Source of the DNA: Fodinibius sediminis
GTDB lineage: Bacteria > Bacteroidota > Rhodothermia > Balneolales > Balneolaceae
Assembly (NCBI RefSeq): GCF_900182555.1
Contig: NZ_FXTH01000014.1
Location: 1 to 64,000 of the forward strand
Length of the DNA stretch: 64,000 nucleotides
Direction: 5' to 3'
Below, one piece after another: positions 16,801 to 25,530 of this stretch. The position numbers and the translations under genes are program-made. The notes under the pieces are model-generated. The model had not been told where the DNA came from and did not search any database. It was given only the letters and a program-made list of their open reading frames with translations. How positions within the stretch are numbered: the first letter of the stretch is position 1; every line of letters begins with the position of its first letter.

Positions 16801-17214
16801 GTTGACCCGGCTGACATAGATATCCAGGTAATCATCACCATTAACATCGGCCATGGTCACCCCGGTCGACCATCCCGTGGTGTCGCCATCCACCCCTGCC
16901 GATGCCGTAATGTCTTCAAATACAAAATCACCCTTGTTCAGGTATAATTTGTTTTTCAGCTCGTTACCCACAAAATAAAGGTCAACCAGACCGTCATTAT
17001 TGATATCACCCGCGGCCACGCCTGCCCCATCATAGAAATACCCGTAATTCTGAATATTCAGCGCCTTGGTATTCGTAATATTGTTTTCAAAATCAACTTG
17101 GGTCTGTTCTGCCGGCATTAACTCAAACCGTTTATCAGTTTCCCGGTCAGACGAGCACCCCAGGATCCCCCACAATGGGAGTACCGCAGCCAGACAGAAA
17201 AATACGTTTCGCAC
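13858..17214 (-). CDS. Very large FG-GAP/VCBS repeat lipoprotein with ASPIC/UnbV domain
   Basis: A surface-type lipoprotein of 1,118 residues. The signal ends in the lipobox GILGC (Cys near residue 20). Calcium-binding FG-GAP/VCBS repeats with DxNxDGxxD cores recur throughout, for example AAGDINNDGLVDLYFVGN near 67 and RGDINGDGRDDLFLGG near 655, which suggests one or more beta-propellers. An ASPIC/UnbV-like segment with GIGAKVILYRGQQVLYREQ lies in the middle (about 525-590). This class is common next to SusC/SusD in marine Bacteroidota and Balneolota; a role in holding glycan or protein ligands is likely but unproven. It is downstream of susD, separated by the terminator at 17270-17303. Confidence 0.85.
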   Translation of the reverse strand: MRNVFFCLAAVLPLWGILGCSSDRETDKRFELMPAEQTQVDFENNITNTKALNIQNYGYFYDGAGVAAGDINNDGLVDLYFVGNELKNKLYLNKGDFVFEDITASAGVDGDTTGWSTGVTMADVNGDDYLDIYVSRVNYGGKTGANQLFINNKDSTFTERASEYGLDFKGYSTQAAFFDYDLDGDLDMYLLNHSFHSEKTNGRADILRAENDSLAGDRLYRNDGTNFVDVTGESGIYSSALGYGLGIAVSDINRDGWPDIYIGNDYHEDDYLYLNNRDGTFREALYQYVGHSSKSSMGNDIGDLNNDGRMEIVSLDMLPEEKDVVKRSGILNTYGRVQTDRRFGYQPQYSHNTLQLNRGPKPGGAAPLFSDIGFMSGIAATDWSWAALILDMDNNGLNDIFVTNGIVGRPTDMDYNRLLQEQSRQISLSDDIEEENLKLIEEMPSVRIPNYAYENKANWNFSNKAGEWGLDHPGYSSGAAYADLDNDGALDLIVNNVNMPAFIYRNKTVQQDSLNNYLNIRLHGRDMNTSGIGAKVILYRGQQVLYREQSPTRGFQSSVSHTMHFGLGNSSAIDSLTVVWPDHSFQTLGRVRLNKTLEVDQRNAVGTFDYKRLRNEPGSRLFTDITEQVNLDYVHRENKFSDFRREPSLPYKMSRLGPAVARGDINGDGRDDLFLGGAHGQSAQLYIQQADGTFSASVSNSKLFALDRGSEDVSAVFLDADGDDLLDIYVVSGGNQYHNNTDILADRLYLNQGNGTFSKAVDKLPGINTNGSVAAATDFNGDGAVDLFVGSRKSWNYGAPSRNYLLQNDGTGHFTDVTEQIAPELKQAGMITDAVWADMTGSGHPDLVVAGEWMPVKIFTNNGQRLSPDEDNTGLEQIRGLWSKLLVDDFNRDGKPDIIAGNFGTNSRLEASKESPLRLYIQDFEGKGQLSPVIAYREEGRYFPLESVNELVEQFPSLANEMSGFAEYSTRSMEELFGEELVDSATIREITTFASLYIENRGDQTYTVRELPDMAQIAPVLGLHSGDFDGDGAMDILLGGNIHDVKPGLGGRQDASRGLVLKGSGKGTFDAVELDASGFVVEGEVRALVPLAAVKGDTAVAVIKNNQRPQFFRQNVKD

Positions 17215-17269
17215 TGTTAGGTCTTTTAAATTTGGTGTATGGTATTGAATACGATATAAAATAGCCTTT

Positions 17270-17303
17270 AAATAAAGAGAGGCAACCCCTTTGCGGCTGC
17301 CTC
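17270..17303 (-). terminator. Terminator after susCD
   Basis: On the minus strand GAGGCA (17298-17303) pairs with TGCCTC (17279-17284), with a loop of about 13 bases, and is followed by a T-rich TCTTTATTT. It lies about 35 bases after the susD stop and would limit read-through into the FG-GAP lipoprotein gene. Confidence 0.6.
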
Positions 17304-17339
17304 CCTTCTGGTCACTTATTACGGTGTTGTGTTTATCAA

Positions 17340-19253
17340 TTAATTGTAGCCGGGATTCTGCTGCAGCACCGGCTCACCACCAACGGTACTCAGGTCAATC
17401 TGATTTTGCGGAATGGGATAGTACTCATTTTTTCCAGGTGTAAACTGTCCATCCCGTGTGGGTATACCCAAAGCCGGCCCCTCGTAGCTAAAGAATTCAT
17501 TCAGCTTTTTGTCGGCTTCACCCCAGCGCACCAGATCAAAGAAGCGGTGGCCTTCCATCGCCAGTTCAAGCTTGCGTTCAAAATGAACCGCCTGTTCGGC
17601 GAAGGCCGGATCACTGAATTGAGCTGCCGTATACAGACCGATATTGTAATTCGGGATCTCATACTCCTGCCAGTTGTCCGCATTGTCGGAAGATCCGCCT
17701 CCCAGGAATACGAAGGTTGTGCCAGTATCCTCTCTGATCACCCAGTCGAACTGCCCCACTTCTTCAAGACTGAGCATCTCCTGCTCGCTTGATACCTCTG
17801 CAATGGCCTGGCCGCGATTGAGATCAATGCTGACCCAGCCGTCTTCGTTGGCCGCTCGTTCACGAACCCGGTTTACATATTGTCGGGCTTGTTCCAGAGA
17901 TCCGACTTCAATCTCCGTTTCCGCGGCCAGCAACAGTACGTCGGCAAAACGAATCACATAAGTATTGATAGCGGAGCCCGGCGCCCACGAGTTGAGATCG
18001 GCATACTGTGCCTGCTGCTCAGCCCAGTAGACGTGCTTTTTGGGACCGTAGGGACCAAAGTTTTCAGGTTCACGAGCCCAGGCTGTTCCGGGATAAGGAC
18101 CCCAGTCGTGATACGGCACCCCTCGTCGGCCCACCGTCCAGTCCAGGCGGGGATCCAGAGTACCCTGGTAGGGCTGAAACTGCTCCTGGGGAGATACGCC
18201 CATATCATTGGTCACCATCTCACTGTTATAGGGATCAGGATCACTGACATCAATAATGGGCAGACCGTTGCTGCTTGTCCTATAGGAGTTGACCAGATCC
18301 TGTGTGGGCTGAAAATAGCCGCAGCACGAGAAGGGGCTGGTATCTCCGTAAGGGAAAGCCGGTGACATGCCCAGATTGGCATTGCTTGTGTGTCCCGTGC
18401 CATCGTTGGCAACCATCTCGACGGCAAAAACCGCTTCAGGATTGCCATCTTCACGGGCGGGATTATAATTCTGTCGGAACTCGTCAATCAGGTCGTAGGG
18501 TACGCCCTGGGAGGTAACGCCATTGGCAATGATCTCATCAAACAGAGGCTTTGCATCCCCCCATTTTTCCTGGTAAACATAAGTCTTGGCCAGGTAGGAC
18601 GCTGCTGCCCATTTATTAACGCGAGCCGCATCATTCTGCACTTCAGGAAGGTTCTGGTAGGCAAAATCAAAATCCGCTTCTATATTCGGCCAGATGTCCT
18701 GATCGTTCGGCTGATTTGGATTTTCCGTTTCCTCATCAACCCAGGGCACCTTATTGAACATCTTTTTCAGCTCAAAATAATAGTGTCCCCGCAAGAAGCG
18801 CGCTTCTGCAGCCACTCGCTGCTTATCCGCTTCACTCATGTCTTTCACACGGTTGATCAGATCCAGAACTGCATTTGCACGCCGGATGCCTTCGTAGAGC
18901 GCCGTCCATTTTCCATCGAGATAACTGATGGTGGCCGAAGCATTACCGTTTCCAATCTGGACGTAACCGTTGGTGTTTCCCAGCGACTCGCCCTTGTGCG
19001 CATCGCCCCCGGCGATACTTCCGTAGACCCAGTTGCTCACATCTGTGGCCCCTCTTCGTTCGGAGTTCAGGCTTTGCCCGTCCAAGGCGCCATAGGCCCC
19101 GACAAGCAGGGTTTCAACCCCTTCTTCGTTCGCCAACACGTCCTCACTCAGTGCCCCTTTAGCCGGCACATCGATAATCGAATCGCAGGCATAAAAGAGT
19201 CCACCGATTGCTATCAGACTCGTAATGATTATTGCATTTCTTACACTATTCAT
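17340..19253 (-). CDS. RagB/SusD family outer-membrane nutrient-binding lipoprotein
   Basis: SusD homologue, the surface lid that captures oligosaccharides for the partner SusC channel. The open frame reaches 19283, but ATG at 19253 gives the proper lipoprotein signal MNSVRNAIIITSLIAIGGLF with lipobox FYACD, so I place the start there (637 residues). TPR-like helical pairs cover most of the chain, with the family features RFLRGHYYFELKKMF near 160 and the C-terminal GHRFFDLVRWGEADKKLNEFF and YYPIPQNQIDL. It starts 33 bases after the susC stop, the usual SusCD coupling. Ligand specificity cannot be read from the sequence; context suggests a uronic-acid glycan. Confidence 0.93.
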   Translation of the reverse strand: MNSVRNAIIITSLIAIGGLFYACDSIIDVPAKGALSEDVLANEEGVETLLVGAYGALDGQSLNSERRGATDVSNWVYGSIAGGDAHKGESLGNTNGYVQIGNGNASATISYLDGKWTALYEGIRRANAVLDLINRVKDMSEADKQRVAAEARFLRGHYYFELKKMFNKVPWVDEETENPNQPNDQDIWPNIEADFDFAYQNLPEVQNDAARVNKWAAASYLAKTYVYQEKWGDAKPLFDEIIANGVTSQGVPYDLIDEFRQNYNPAREDGNPEAVFAVEMVANDGTGHTSNANLGMSPAFPYGDTSPFSCCGYFQPTQDLVNSYRTSSNGLPIIDVSDPDPYNSEMVTNDMGVSPQEQFQPYQGTLDPRLDWTVGRRGVPYHDWGPYPGTAWAREPENFGPYGPKKHVYWAEQQAQYADLNSWAPGSAINTYVIRFADVLLLAAETEIEVGSLEQARQYVNRVRERAANEDGWVSIDLNRGQAIAEVSSEQEMLSLEEVGQFDWVIREDTGTTFVFLGGGSSDNADNWQEYEIPNYNIGLYTAAQFSDPAFAEQAVHFERKLELAMEGHRFFDLVRWGEADKKLNEFFSYEGPALGIPTRDGQFTPGKNEYYPIPQNQIDLSTVGGEPVLQQNPGYN

Positions 19254-19286
19254 AATATCATCCTTTTTGTTTATTAAATTCATTTA

Positions 19287-22200
19287 TCAGAATGAGAGGT
19301 TAAGTCCCAACAAAAACTGTCGTGTGCTGGCGTAGGCACCCTCATCAATTCCAAAGTTTGTACTCCCGCCACCGATCTCAGGGTCAATTCCACTGTAGCC
19401 CGTGATGGTGAATAAATTGGAAGCCTGGACATAGAGTCGCAGTCGAGAGGCCGAAATTTTCTCTGTGAGTCGCTCAGGGAAAGTGTACCCCAGCACCAGC
19501 TCCTTCATCCTGAGATAGGAACCGTCTTCCACAAAATAGGAGTTGGGGACGGTGGACGTACTGAATCCGCCACCTGTAGTCTGAAGGGGAAGCGACGCAT
19601 TGGTATTCTCAGGCGTCCATGAATTGTACAGTGCTGCATGGCTCTTCGCCCCTGCAAAGTTGGAGTAAAAGTCGGTCCACCATCTTACCTGGTTCCATAT
19701 ATCATTGCCCTGCGAACCGTAGAGGAACGCATTCAGGTCAAATCGCTTGTAGTTCAGACCGATATCCAGGCCATAGGTGAAGTCCGGATTCGGGTCGCCC
19801 AGGAAGGTCCGGTCGTCTGCAGTGATCTCGCCATCGCCGTTCAGGTCTGCATAGCGGAATGTACCCACTGCGGCATCCGTCTGGAAACTTCCGTCCGGAG
19901 CGCCGGCATTGGCCTGGTCGAGCTCGCTCTGACTGTTGAAAAAGCCTTCAATCTGGTAGCCATAGAAAGAGGAGATCGGCTGACCTACCTCATTGCGGAT
20001 GATATCTGATCCGAACCTCCTGCTGTCCTGACTGAAGTACTCGCTGATCTCGGAAATTTTAACAATTTCGTTTTCATAGGAAGTAAAGGTCAGGCTTACA
20101 TTATACTGCAGATCTTCACTTCCGATGTTGCCCAGCGTGGTGACCATGGCATCAATTCCACGGTTTTTCATATTGGCAACATTAACATAGGGAGGTGTTG
20201 CCGTACCAGCCGTACCAACAAGCCGCGGGTTGAACAGCAGGTCTTTTACATCCTTCCAATAGTATTCGGCTACGATTTCCAGTTTGTCATTAAACAGCGT
20301 GGTTTCAACCCCGATGTTTCCGCTGATGTTTTTCTCCCACTTGGCATCCGGGTTACCGATGCGGCTTTGCTCAAATCCCTGCTGAACATCACTGTTGCTG
20401 GCATTGATGGGATAGAAGGAAGAAGCATTATCCCCGACGTACAGGTTGTACGGGTTGTTGGGATCTACGTTCAGCTGGTTCCCCATGACTCCGTATCCAG
20501 CACGCAGGCGCAGTTCGGAAATCCAGGAAATATCCTGCATAAAAGACTCTTGTGACACCCTCCATCCGACACTTCCCGCGGGGAACATGCCCCACTGGTA
20601 GTTCTCGAACCGGGAGGAGCCATCGCGTCGCAAAGTGGCACTCAGGATGTATTTGCTGTCGTAGTTGTAGTCAATACGCCCGAACACGGACAAGAGCCCA
20701 TCCTCGTACTCATAACTATAGTTGGTTCTGTTTCCGGAACCGGTCGACAGGTTCGTGTAATTGGGATTGAATGAAAAGTAGCCCTGTGAGGAACCGCCGA
20801 AGTTCTGACCCTCGTTGTGGTAGGCTTCCGTTCCCAGCAGTACCTCAAGAGAGTGAACATCATTGAAGTCCTCCTGGAAGGTCAGCGTATTACTCCAGGT
20901 GAAGTTATACCCTTTGGATCCGTTGACGCTAAACTCGTTGACGGAGTTGTTTTCCGCATTTTCATATTCCGGGAAGGTAAACGACTTGCTGGTCACTGAC
21001 GATATCTCTCCGCCAAAATTGGAGCGGAACTGGAACCGGTTGTCGGCAAAATCAACCTCGGCAAACACATTTCCGAACAACCTGCTGTTGTTGGCTTCGT
21101 TATTGCGGGTTCGATACTGCTGAGCTACCGGATTTGAAGCCTGACCCAGCTGCTGACCGGCCGAGCCTGCAAAATTTCCGGCAATATCGTATACCGGTAC
21201 AATCGGCTGCTGCCGGTACGACATACCGATGGCGCTTCCCTCGCTGAGGGCACTGACCTGTGGACTTTCCGAGAAGGAATATGACAGGTTCTCCCCGATC
21301 CGAACATTATTGCTGATTTTGAAATCAGTGTTAACCCGTATGGTAGAACGCCTGTTGAAGGTTCGATCCAGCGTTCCCTGCTGATCGTAATGATTCAGGG
21401 TTAAAATATAGTTACCGGCATCTCCGCCTCCACTGATGGAAAGGTCATGATTCATCGTCATGGCCGGCGAAAATATTTCGTCGTACCAGTCGGTTCCCTG
21501 CTTATTGGCGCGAACGATCTGATTAAACTCATTCAGCTGAGCAGGATCCTTGTATTCAGGTTTCAGGTAGTAGGAATCTTCATTTACATCTCCTTCCATC
21601 TCGCCTGCAGGACGAATATAATCGGGCAGAACCGGCTCTGATCCATTGCCATACTGCGGATCAGGCGCCGGGTTACCGCCGGAATTTCGAATGGCCGCCC
21701 ATTTGAGTTCCGCCATTTCCTGGGGACTCAGGATATTCCAGACGTTGCCCTGCTTGGGAATTGAATAACCGGCATAGCCGCTGTAATTCACCTGCACATC
21801 ACCGCCGCCTTTCTTGGTAGAAATGACAATAACCCCGTTAGCGGCCCGTGCCCCGTAAATAGACGCCGCCGATGCATCCTTCAGTACCTGCATCGTTTCG
21901 ATGTCATTCGGGTTGATGGAATTGATATCCTGGGTAGGCACTCCGTCTACAATGTAAAGGGGTGCATTATTGCCAAAGGTGTTGATTCCGCGTATTCTGA
22001 CATCCGGCTCCTCGCCCGGCTGCCCGGAAGAGGTAACAGAAACGCCCGAAGCCCGTCCCTGCAGCTGCTTGGTCACCTGCCCGGAAGTTCCCTGATTGAG
22101 TCCTTCAACATCAACACTGGCCACCGAACCGGAAATATTCTGCCGCTCCTGGGTGGCATAACCGACCACAACCAACTCTTCACCGGAAAAGGTCTCCGCT

Positions 22201-22553
22201 TCCATCGTTATGTTGATGGAATTTCGCCCGTTGATGGGAACGACCTGTTCCCGATAGCCGATAAATGAAAACCGCAACGTATCAGACTCACTGTCAACAG
22301 TAATTTCATATTCACCGTCGCCGTTGGTCGTGGTACCCGTTGCTGTTCCCATCACAAGGATATTCACCCCGGGTAGCGGAGATCCCGTAGCCCCCTCCGT
22401 TACCACTCCGGAGACTGTGAAGGATCCTGATCCCTGTCCGTATGAAACGCTGCCCACCATCAAAAAACACAGCAATGCCGGTAAAAACATGCGATGCCTG
22501 ATGGCCTTTAACACTACATAGATATGCGATATCTGTATCATTCTACTCACCAT
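19287..22553 (-). CDS. SusC/RagA family TonB-dependent outer-membrane receptor
   Basis: A 1,088-residue TonB-dependent transporter. The export signal (about 1-40, ending near SYGQG) is followed by a carboxypeptidase-regulatory-like domain (about 45-120: GVVTEGATGSPLPGVNILV, GTTTNGDGEYEI), a TonB-box region near ELVVVGYATQ, a plug domain with the SusC signature RGINTFGNNAPLYIVDGVP and YGARAANGVIVISTKKG, and a 22-strand barrel ending in FLLGLNLSF, with the terminal Phe used by the BAM machinery. There is no STN domain, so it is not a direct anti-sigma partner; regulation probably comes from the LacI protein, as an operator-like site lies at 22702. Several upstream Met codons make the exact start uncertain. 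Confidence 0.94.
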   Translation of the reverse strand: MVSRMIQISHIYVVLKAIRHRMFLPALLCFLMVGSVSYGQGSGSFTVSGVVTEGATGSPLPGVNILVMGTATGTTTNGDGEYEITVDSESDTLRFSFIGYREQVVPINGRNSINITMEAETFSGEELVVVGYATQERQNISGSVASVDVEGLNQGTSGQVTKQLQGRASGVSVTSSGQPGEEPDVRIRGINTFGNNAPLYIVDGVPTQDINSINPNDIETMQVLKDASAASIYGARAANGVIVISTKKGGGDVQVNYSGYAGYSIPKQGNVWNILSPQEMAELKWAAIRNSGGNPAPDPQYGNGSEPVLPDYIRPAGEMEGDVNEDSYYLKPEYKDPAQLNEFNQIVRANKQGTDWYDEIFSPAMTMNHDLSISGGGDAGNYILTLNHYDQQGTLDRTFNRRSTIRVNTDFKISNNVRIGENLSYSFSESPQVSALSEGSAIGMSYRQQPIVPVYDIAGNFAGSAGQQLGQASNPVAQQYRTRNNEANNSRLFGNVFAEVDFADNRFQFRSNFGGEISSVTSKSFTFPEYENAENNSVNEFSVNGSKGYNFTWSNTLTFQEDFNDVHSLEVLLGTEAYHNEGQNFGGSSQGYFSFNPNYTNLSTGSGNRTNYSYEYEDGLLSVFGRIDYNYDSKYILSATLRRDGSSRFENYQWGMFPAGSVGWRVSQESFMQDISWISELRLRAGYGVMGNQLNVDPNNPYNLYVGDNASSFYPINASNSDVQQGFEQSRIGNPDAKWEKNISGNIGVETTLFNDKLEIVAEYYWKDVKDLLFNPRLVGTAGTATPPYVNVANMKNRGIDAMVTTLGNIGSEDLQYNVSLTFTSYENEIVKISEISEYFSQDSRRFGSDIIRNEVGQPISSFYGYQIEGFFNSQSELDQANAGAPDGSFQTDAAVGTFRYADLNGDGEITADDRTFLGDPNPDFTYGLDIGLNYKRFDLNAFLYGSQGNDIWNQVRWWTDFYSNFAGAKSHAALYNSWTPENTNASLPLQTTGGGFSTSTVPNSYFVEDGSYLRMKELVLGYTFPERLTEKISASRLRLYVQASNLFTITGYSGIDPEIGGGSTNFGIDEGAYASTRQFLLGLNLSF

Positions 22554-22701
22554 AGTTACCCTTTAAGTTTAAACGAAAATAACCTTCCCTTTAATCAACA
22601 TGCATTCAGTAACAGTTTAACTGAGTCCCTAAACCAAAGATGTGCCAATTAAACCAGTATCCCTTCGTACAAATTAACTAAATCGTGGCATTTCCTTTTG
22701 T

Positions 22702-22713
22702 GCAATCGTTTGT
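22702..22713. promoter_or_regulatory. Putative LacI-family operator between susC and lacI
   Basis: GCAATCGTTTGT is, on the other strand, ACAAACGATTGC, one base different from the site at 10382. It sits in the 364-base divergent region between susC (start 22553) and the LacI gene (start 22918), so it could serve both susC repression and autoregulation. Nothing else in this gap is clear to me apart from T-rich and A-rich tracts. Confidence 0.5.
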
Positions 22714-22917
22714 TCACGCACTACTTTAACCGTTTTCAGGCGGGATTACAAATTTTTTTTAAAATAATTTCAGGAAAAACGAAACTTTTTTGGGTACTGC
22801 CGGAAGCATAGCGGATCTTCTTGCAGGAAAAACCCCTATATCCCTAAAGATTATTTTTATTCCTCGTCAGAAATGATAGTTTTGTTCTTATTTGTCCAAA
22901 TTGGAATGAAAATTTTT

Positions 22918-23943
22918 ATGAAAAATAAGAAGACGACCATACACGACATAGCGGATGAACTGGGGGTGACCGCCTCCACGGTTTCCAGAGCCCTGCAAGA
23001 CCATCCGCGCATCAGCGACTCCACCAAAGAGGCCGTCATAGAGACCGCAGAAAAGCTCAATTACCAGCCGAATAACATTGCTGTAGCCCTGCGAAAAGGA
23101 AAAAGCAATATCCTCGGTGTCATCGTGCCCACTGCCGACCGTAACTTTTTTGCTTCAATCATCAGGGGCATTGAAGAGGTCGCGAATGATGCGGGATACA
23201 ACGTTATCATTTGCCAATCCTATGATTCCTTTGAAAAGGAAAAAAACAATATTAAAGCACTCCTGGAGGCCCAGGTGGATGGCATCCTGGCTTCCATTGC
23301 GATGGAAACCGTGGAGCATTCCCATTACGAAAAAGTCCTGAAAAAGGGTGTACCCCTTATTTTTTATGACCGCGTCAATGAATCCATTAACGCCAGCACA
23401 GTCGTTATTGACGACTTTCTGGGGGCTTACCGGGTGGTAGAACATTTAATTGAACAGGGATACCGGCGAATTGCACATTTTGCGGGACAACAGCATATCA
23501 ACATCTACAAAGAACGGTTGCGTGGCTACCGGCAGGCGTTGAGAGATCACGACCTTCCCATTGACGAGAATCTAATCATTGAAAGCAAACTCAAGATCGA
23601 ATCAGGCAAGAATTCTACCCAGAAAATGCTTTCCCTCTCCACTCCTCCCGATGCCATCTTTTCAGCCAGCGACTATGCCGCCATGGGCGCCATTCAGGTT
23701 TTAAAAGAGCGGGGTGTCTCCATACCGGATGACACCGCCGTTGCCGGCTTCAGTAATGAATCCTTTACATCACTGGTGGACCCCCCGCTGACCACCGTCG
23801 ACCAGCACACGAATCGCATGGGAAAATTTGCCGCCGAGCTCTTTCTGGAGCAGGTCAAGGCGGAGGAAGGCAACTTTATTACCCGTAAAACCGTCCTCAA
23901 ACCGGAGCTGATCGTACGCCCCTCCTCGTTAAAAGAAAAATGA
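22918..23943 (+). CDS. LacI-family transcriptional regulator of the uronate locus
   Basis: DNA-binding sugar-responsive repressor, 341 residues from ATG 22918. The open frame begins earlier, but this start puts the helix-turn-helix TIHDIADELGVTASTVSRAL at the very N-terminus as in the family. The hinge helix region reads YQPNNIAVALRKGKS, and a periplasmic-binding-protein-like effector domain follows (about 60-330: GVIVPTADRNFFASI, GILASIAME, FSASDYAAMGAI, TTVDQHTNRMG). It sits between susC and uxaC, and four matching palindromes lie before susC, uxaC, uxaA and the DUF1080 operon. It probably represses all four and is released by a uronate intermediate. KdgR and ExuR of Bacillus are LacI-family relatives by function; the inducer is not known here. 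Confidence 0.92.
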   Translation: MKNKKTTIHDIADELGVTASTVSRALQDHPRISDSTKEAVIETAEKLNYQPNNIAVALRKGKSNILGVIVPTADRNFFASIIRGIEEVANDAGYNVIICQSYDSFEKEKNNIKALLEAQVDGILASIAMETVEHSHYEKVLKKGVPLIFYDRVNESINASTVVIDDFLGAYRVVEHLIEQGYRRIAHFAGQQHINIYKERLRGYRQALRDHDLPIDENLIIESKLKIESGKNSTQKMLSLSTPPDAIFSASDYAAMGAIQVLKERGVSIPDDTAVAGFSNESFTSLVDPPLTTVDQHTNRMGKFAAELFLEQVKAEEGNFITRKTVLKPELIVRPSSLKEK

Positions 23944-24079
23944 TGCTTAACAAACATTTGTAGGTTCTTATACTGCCAATGCCATACAACTTGACTTTTT
24001 TCCATTGGATTTATTAAAAAATTATGGTCAAAATTTCCATTTTTCCAGTTGAAATAAACGTATACAATGCCTTAATTGC

Positions 24080-24091
24080 GCAATCGATTGC
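24080..24091. promoter_or_regulatory. Putative LacI-family operator upstream of uxaC
   Basis: Perfect palindrome GCAATCGATTGC, identical to the site before uxaA, ending 17 bases before the uxaC ATG. A TTG about 20 bases upstream of the TTAATTGC that overlaps the operator could be the -33/-7 pair, so repressor binding would cover the promoter. The spacing of site to start codon is almost the same as at uxaA. Confidence 0.65.
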
Positions 24092-24108
24092 ATCTAAATA
24101 ATATTTTT

Positions 24109-25509
24109 ATGGGTTCTTTTTTATCTGAGCATTTTTTACTCGAAACCGACACGGCGAAAACATTATATCACGAATATGCCGCTCCTCAGCCAATCATTGA
24201 TTACCACTGCCATCTCCCCCCGGCGGAAATAGCAGCCGATAAAAATTTTGAAAATCTGACAAGCATTTGGCTCGACGGTGATCATTATAAATGGCGTGCC
24301 ATGAGAACCCTGGGTATTGATGAGGACTACATTACCGGGGAGGCCCCTGACCGCGAAAAATTTCTAAAATGGGCTCAAACTGTTCCCTATACAGTCCGAA
24401 ACCCTCTCTATCACTGGACGCACATGGAACTCAAGAACTATTTCGGGGTAACCAAACTGTTGTCGCCGGACACTGCGGAAGAGATTTATGACTACTGCAC
24501 CGGGGAGCTCCAAAAGTCGTCCTTCAGCACTCAGAGCCTGATTCAAAGAAATAATGTGGAGACGGTATGCACGACGGATGATCCGGTGGATTCCCTCGAA
24601 TTTCACAAATATATCAAAGAATCATCTTTCGGGACCAAGGTACTCCCTGCCTTTCGCCCGGATAATGCCTATGCTTTTGAGAAGGTCGATGATTACAACA
24701 GCTATATCGACGATCTCGCGCGGGTGAGCGGAATCGAGATTAACAGCCTGGACACCTTGCTGGCGGCCCTGCAGAACCGTGTGGACTACTTCCACAAACA
24801 GGGAGGTCGCCTGGCCGATCATGGCGTCGAGAAAATTTACTACGCGGAGGCAACCCCCGCCGATCTGGAAGAGGCCTTTGCACAGGTTCGCAAGGGCAAT
24901 GCATTGACCGACCATCAAAAAAAGAGCCTCACCTATCGTATCATGCTGGAACTTGGTAAAATGTATGAGCAGAAGGGATGGGTTCAGCAATATCACCTCG
25001 GTGCATTACGCAATACCAACGAACGCATGCGTCGAAAGCTGGGGCCTGATACTGGTTTTGACTCCATCGGTGATTTCTCCCAAAGCCAGACGCTGGCTCA
25101 CTTTCTGAATGAACTCGATTCCACGGATCAGCTGGCCCAAACCATTCTTTACAACCTCAATCCCAGCGACAATGAAGTCATAGCCACCATGATCGGCAAC
25201 TTCAACGACGGCTCCGTAAAAGGAAAGATGCAGTTTGGTTCTGCCTGGTGGTTCCTCGACCAGAAGGATGGCATGGAAGAACAGATGAATACATTGTCCA
25301 ACATGGGGTTGCTTAGTTGTTTCGTAGGAATGTTGACAGATTCACGAAGCTTTTTATCTTACCCAAGGCACGAGTACTTCCGCCGGATTTTATGTAATCT
25401 TTTGGGAAATGATGTGGAAAAGGGGTTGTTGCCGCATGATCTTCCCTGGCTGGGAAAAATTGTGTCCGATATTTGTTACAACAATGCAAAAGAATATTTC
25501 AACTTCTAA
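24109..25509 (+). CDS. uxaC: Glucuronate/galacturonate isomerase
   Basis: Converts D-glucuronate to D-fructuronate and D-galacturonate to D-tagaturonate in the cytoplasm, the entry step of both branches. It has 466 residues from ATG 24109; a TTG 33 bases upstream lies at the edge of the operator, so the ATG is preferred. UxaC features: DYHCHLPPAEIAADKNF (about 29-45) with the amidohydrolase His-x-His, a LDGDHYKWRAMRTLG segment, TTDDPVDSLEFH, ALRNTNERM and ARQYHLG-like WVQQYHLGALRN near 296. It is the first gene of a same-strand run uxaC-kdgK-eda-dctPQM-uxaB-uxuA and lies just behind the LacI gene. Confidence 0.95.
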   Translation: MGSFLSEHFLLETDTAKTLYHEYAAPQPIIDYHCHLPPAEIAADKNFENLTSIWLDGDHYKWRAMRTLGIDEDYITGEAPDREKFLKWAQTVPYTVRNPLYHWTHMELKNYFGVTKLLSPDTAEEIYDYCTGELQKSSFSTQSLIQRNNVETVCTTDDPVDSLEFHKYIKESSFGTKVLPAFRPDNAYAFEKVDDYNSYIDDLARVSGIEINSLDTLLAALQNRVDYFHKQGGRLADHGVEKIYYAEATPADLEEAFAQVRKGNALTDHQKKSLTYRIMLELGKMYEQKGWVQQYHLGALRNTNERMRRKLGPDTGFDSIGDFSQSQTLAHFLNELDSTDQLAQTILYNLNPSDNEVIATMIGNFNDGSVKGKMQFGSAWWFLDQKDGMEEQMNTLSNMGLLSCFVGMLTDSRSFLSYPRHEYFRRILCNLLGNDVEKGLLPHDLPWLGKIVSDICYNNAKEYFNF

Positions 25510-25530
25510 TAACCATAAAGCCTTTGTGTT

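Noticed and set aside
18390-19277. A 295-codon forward open frame opposite susD
   Set aside because: Antisense shadow of a well-supported SusD gene with lipobox and family motifs.
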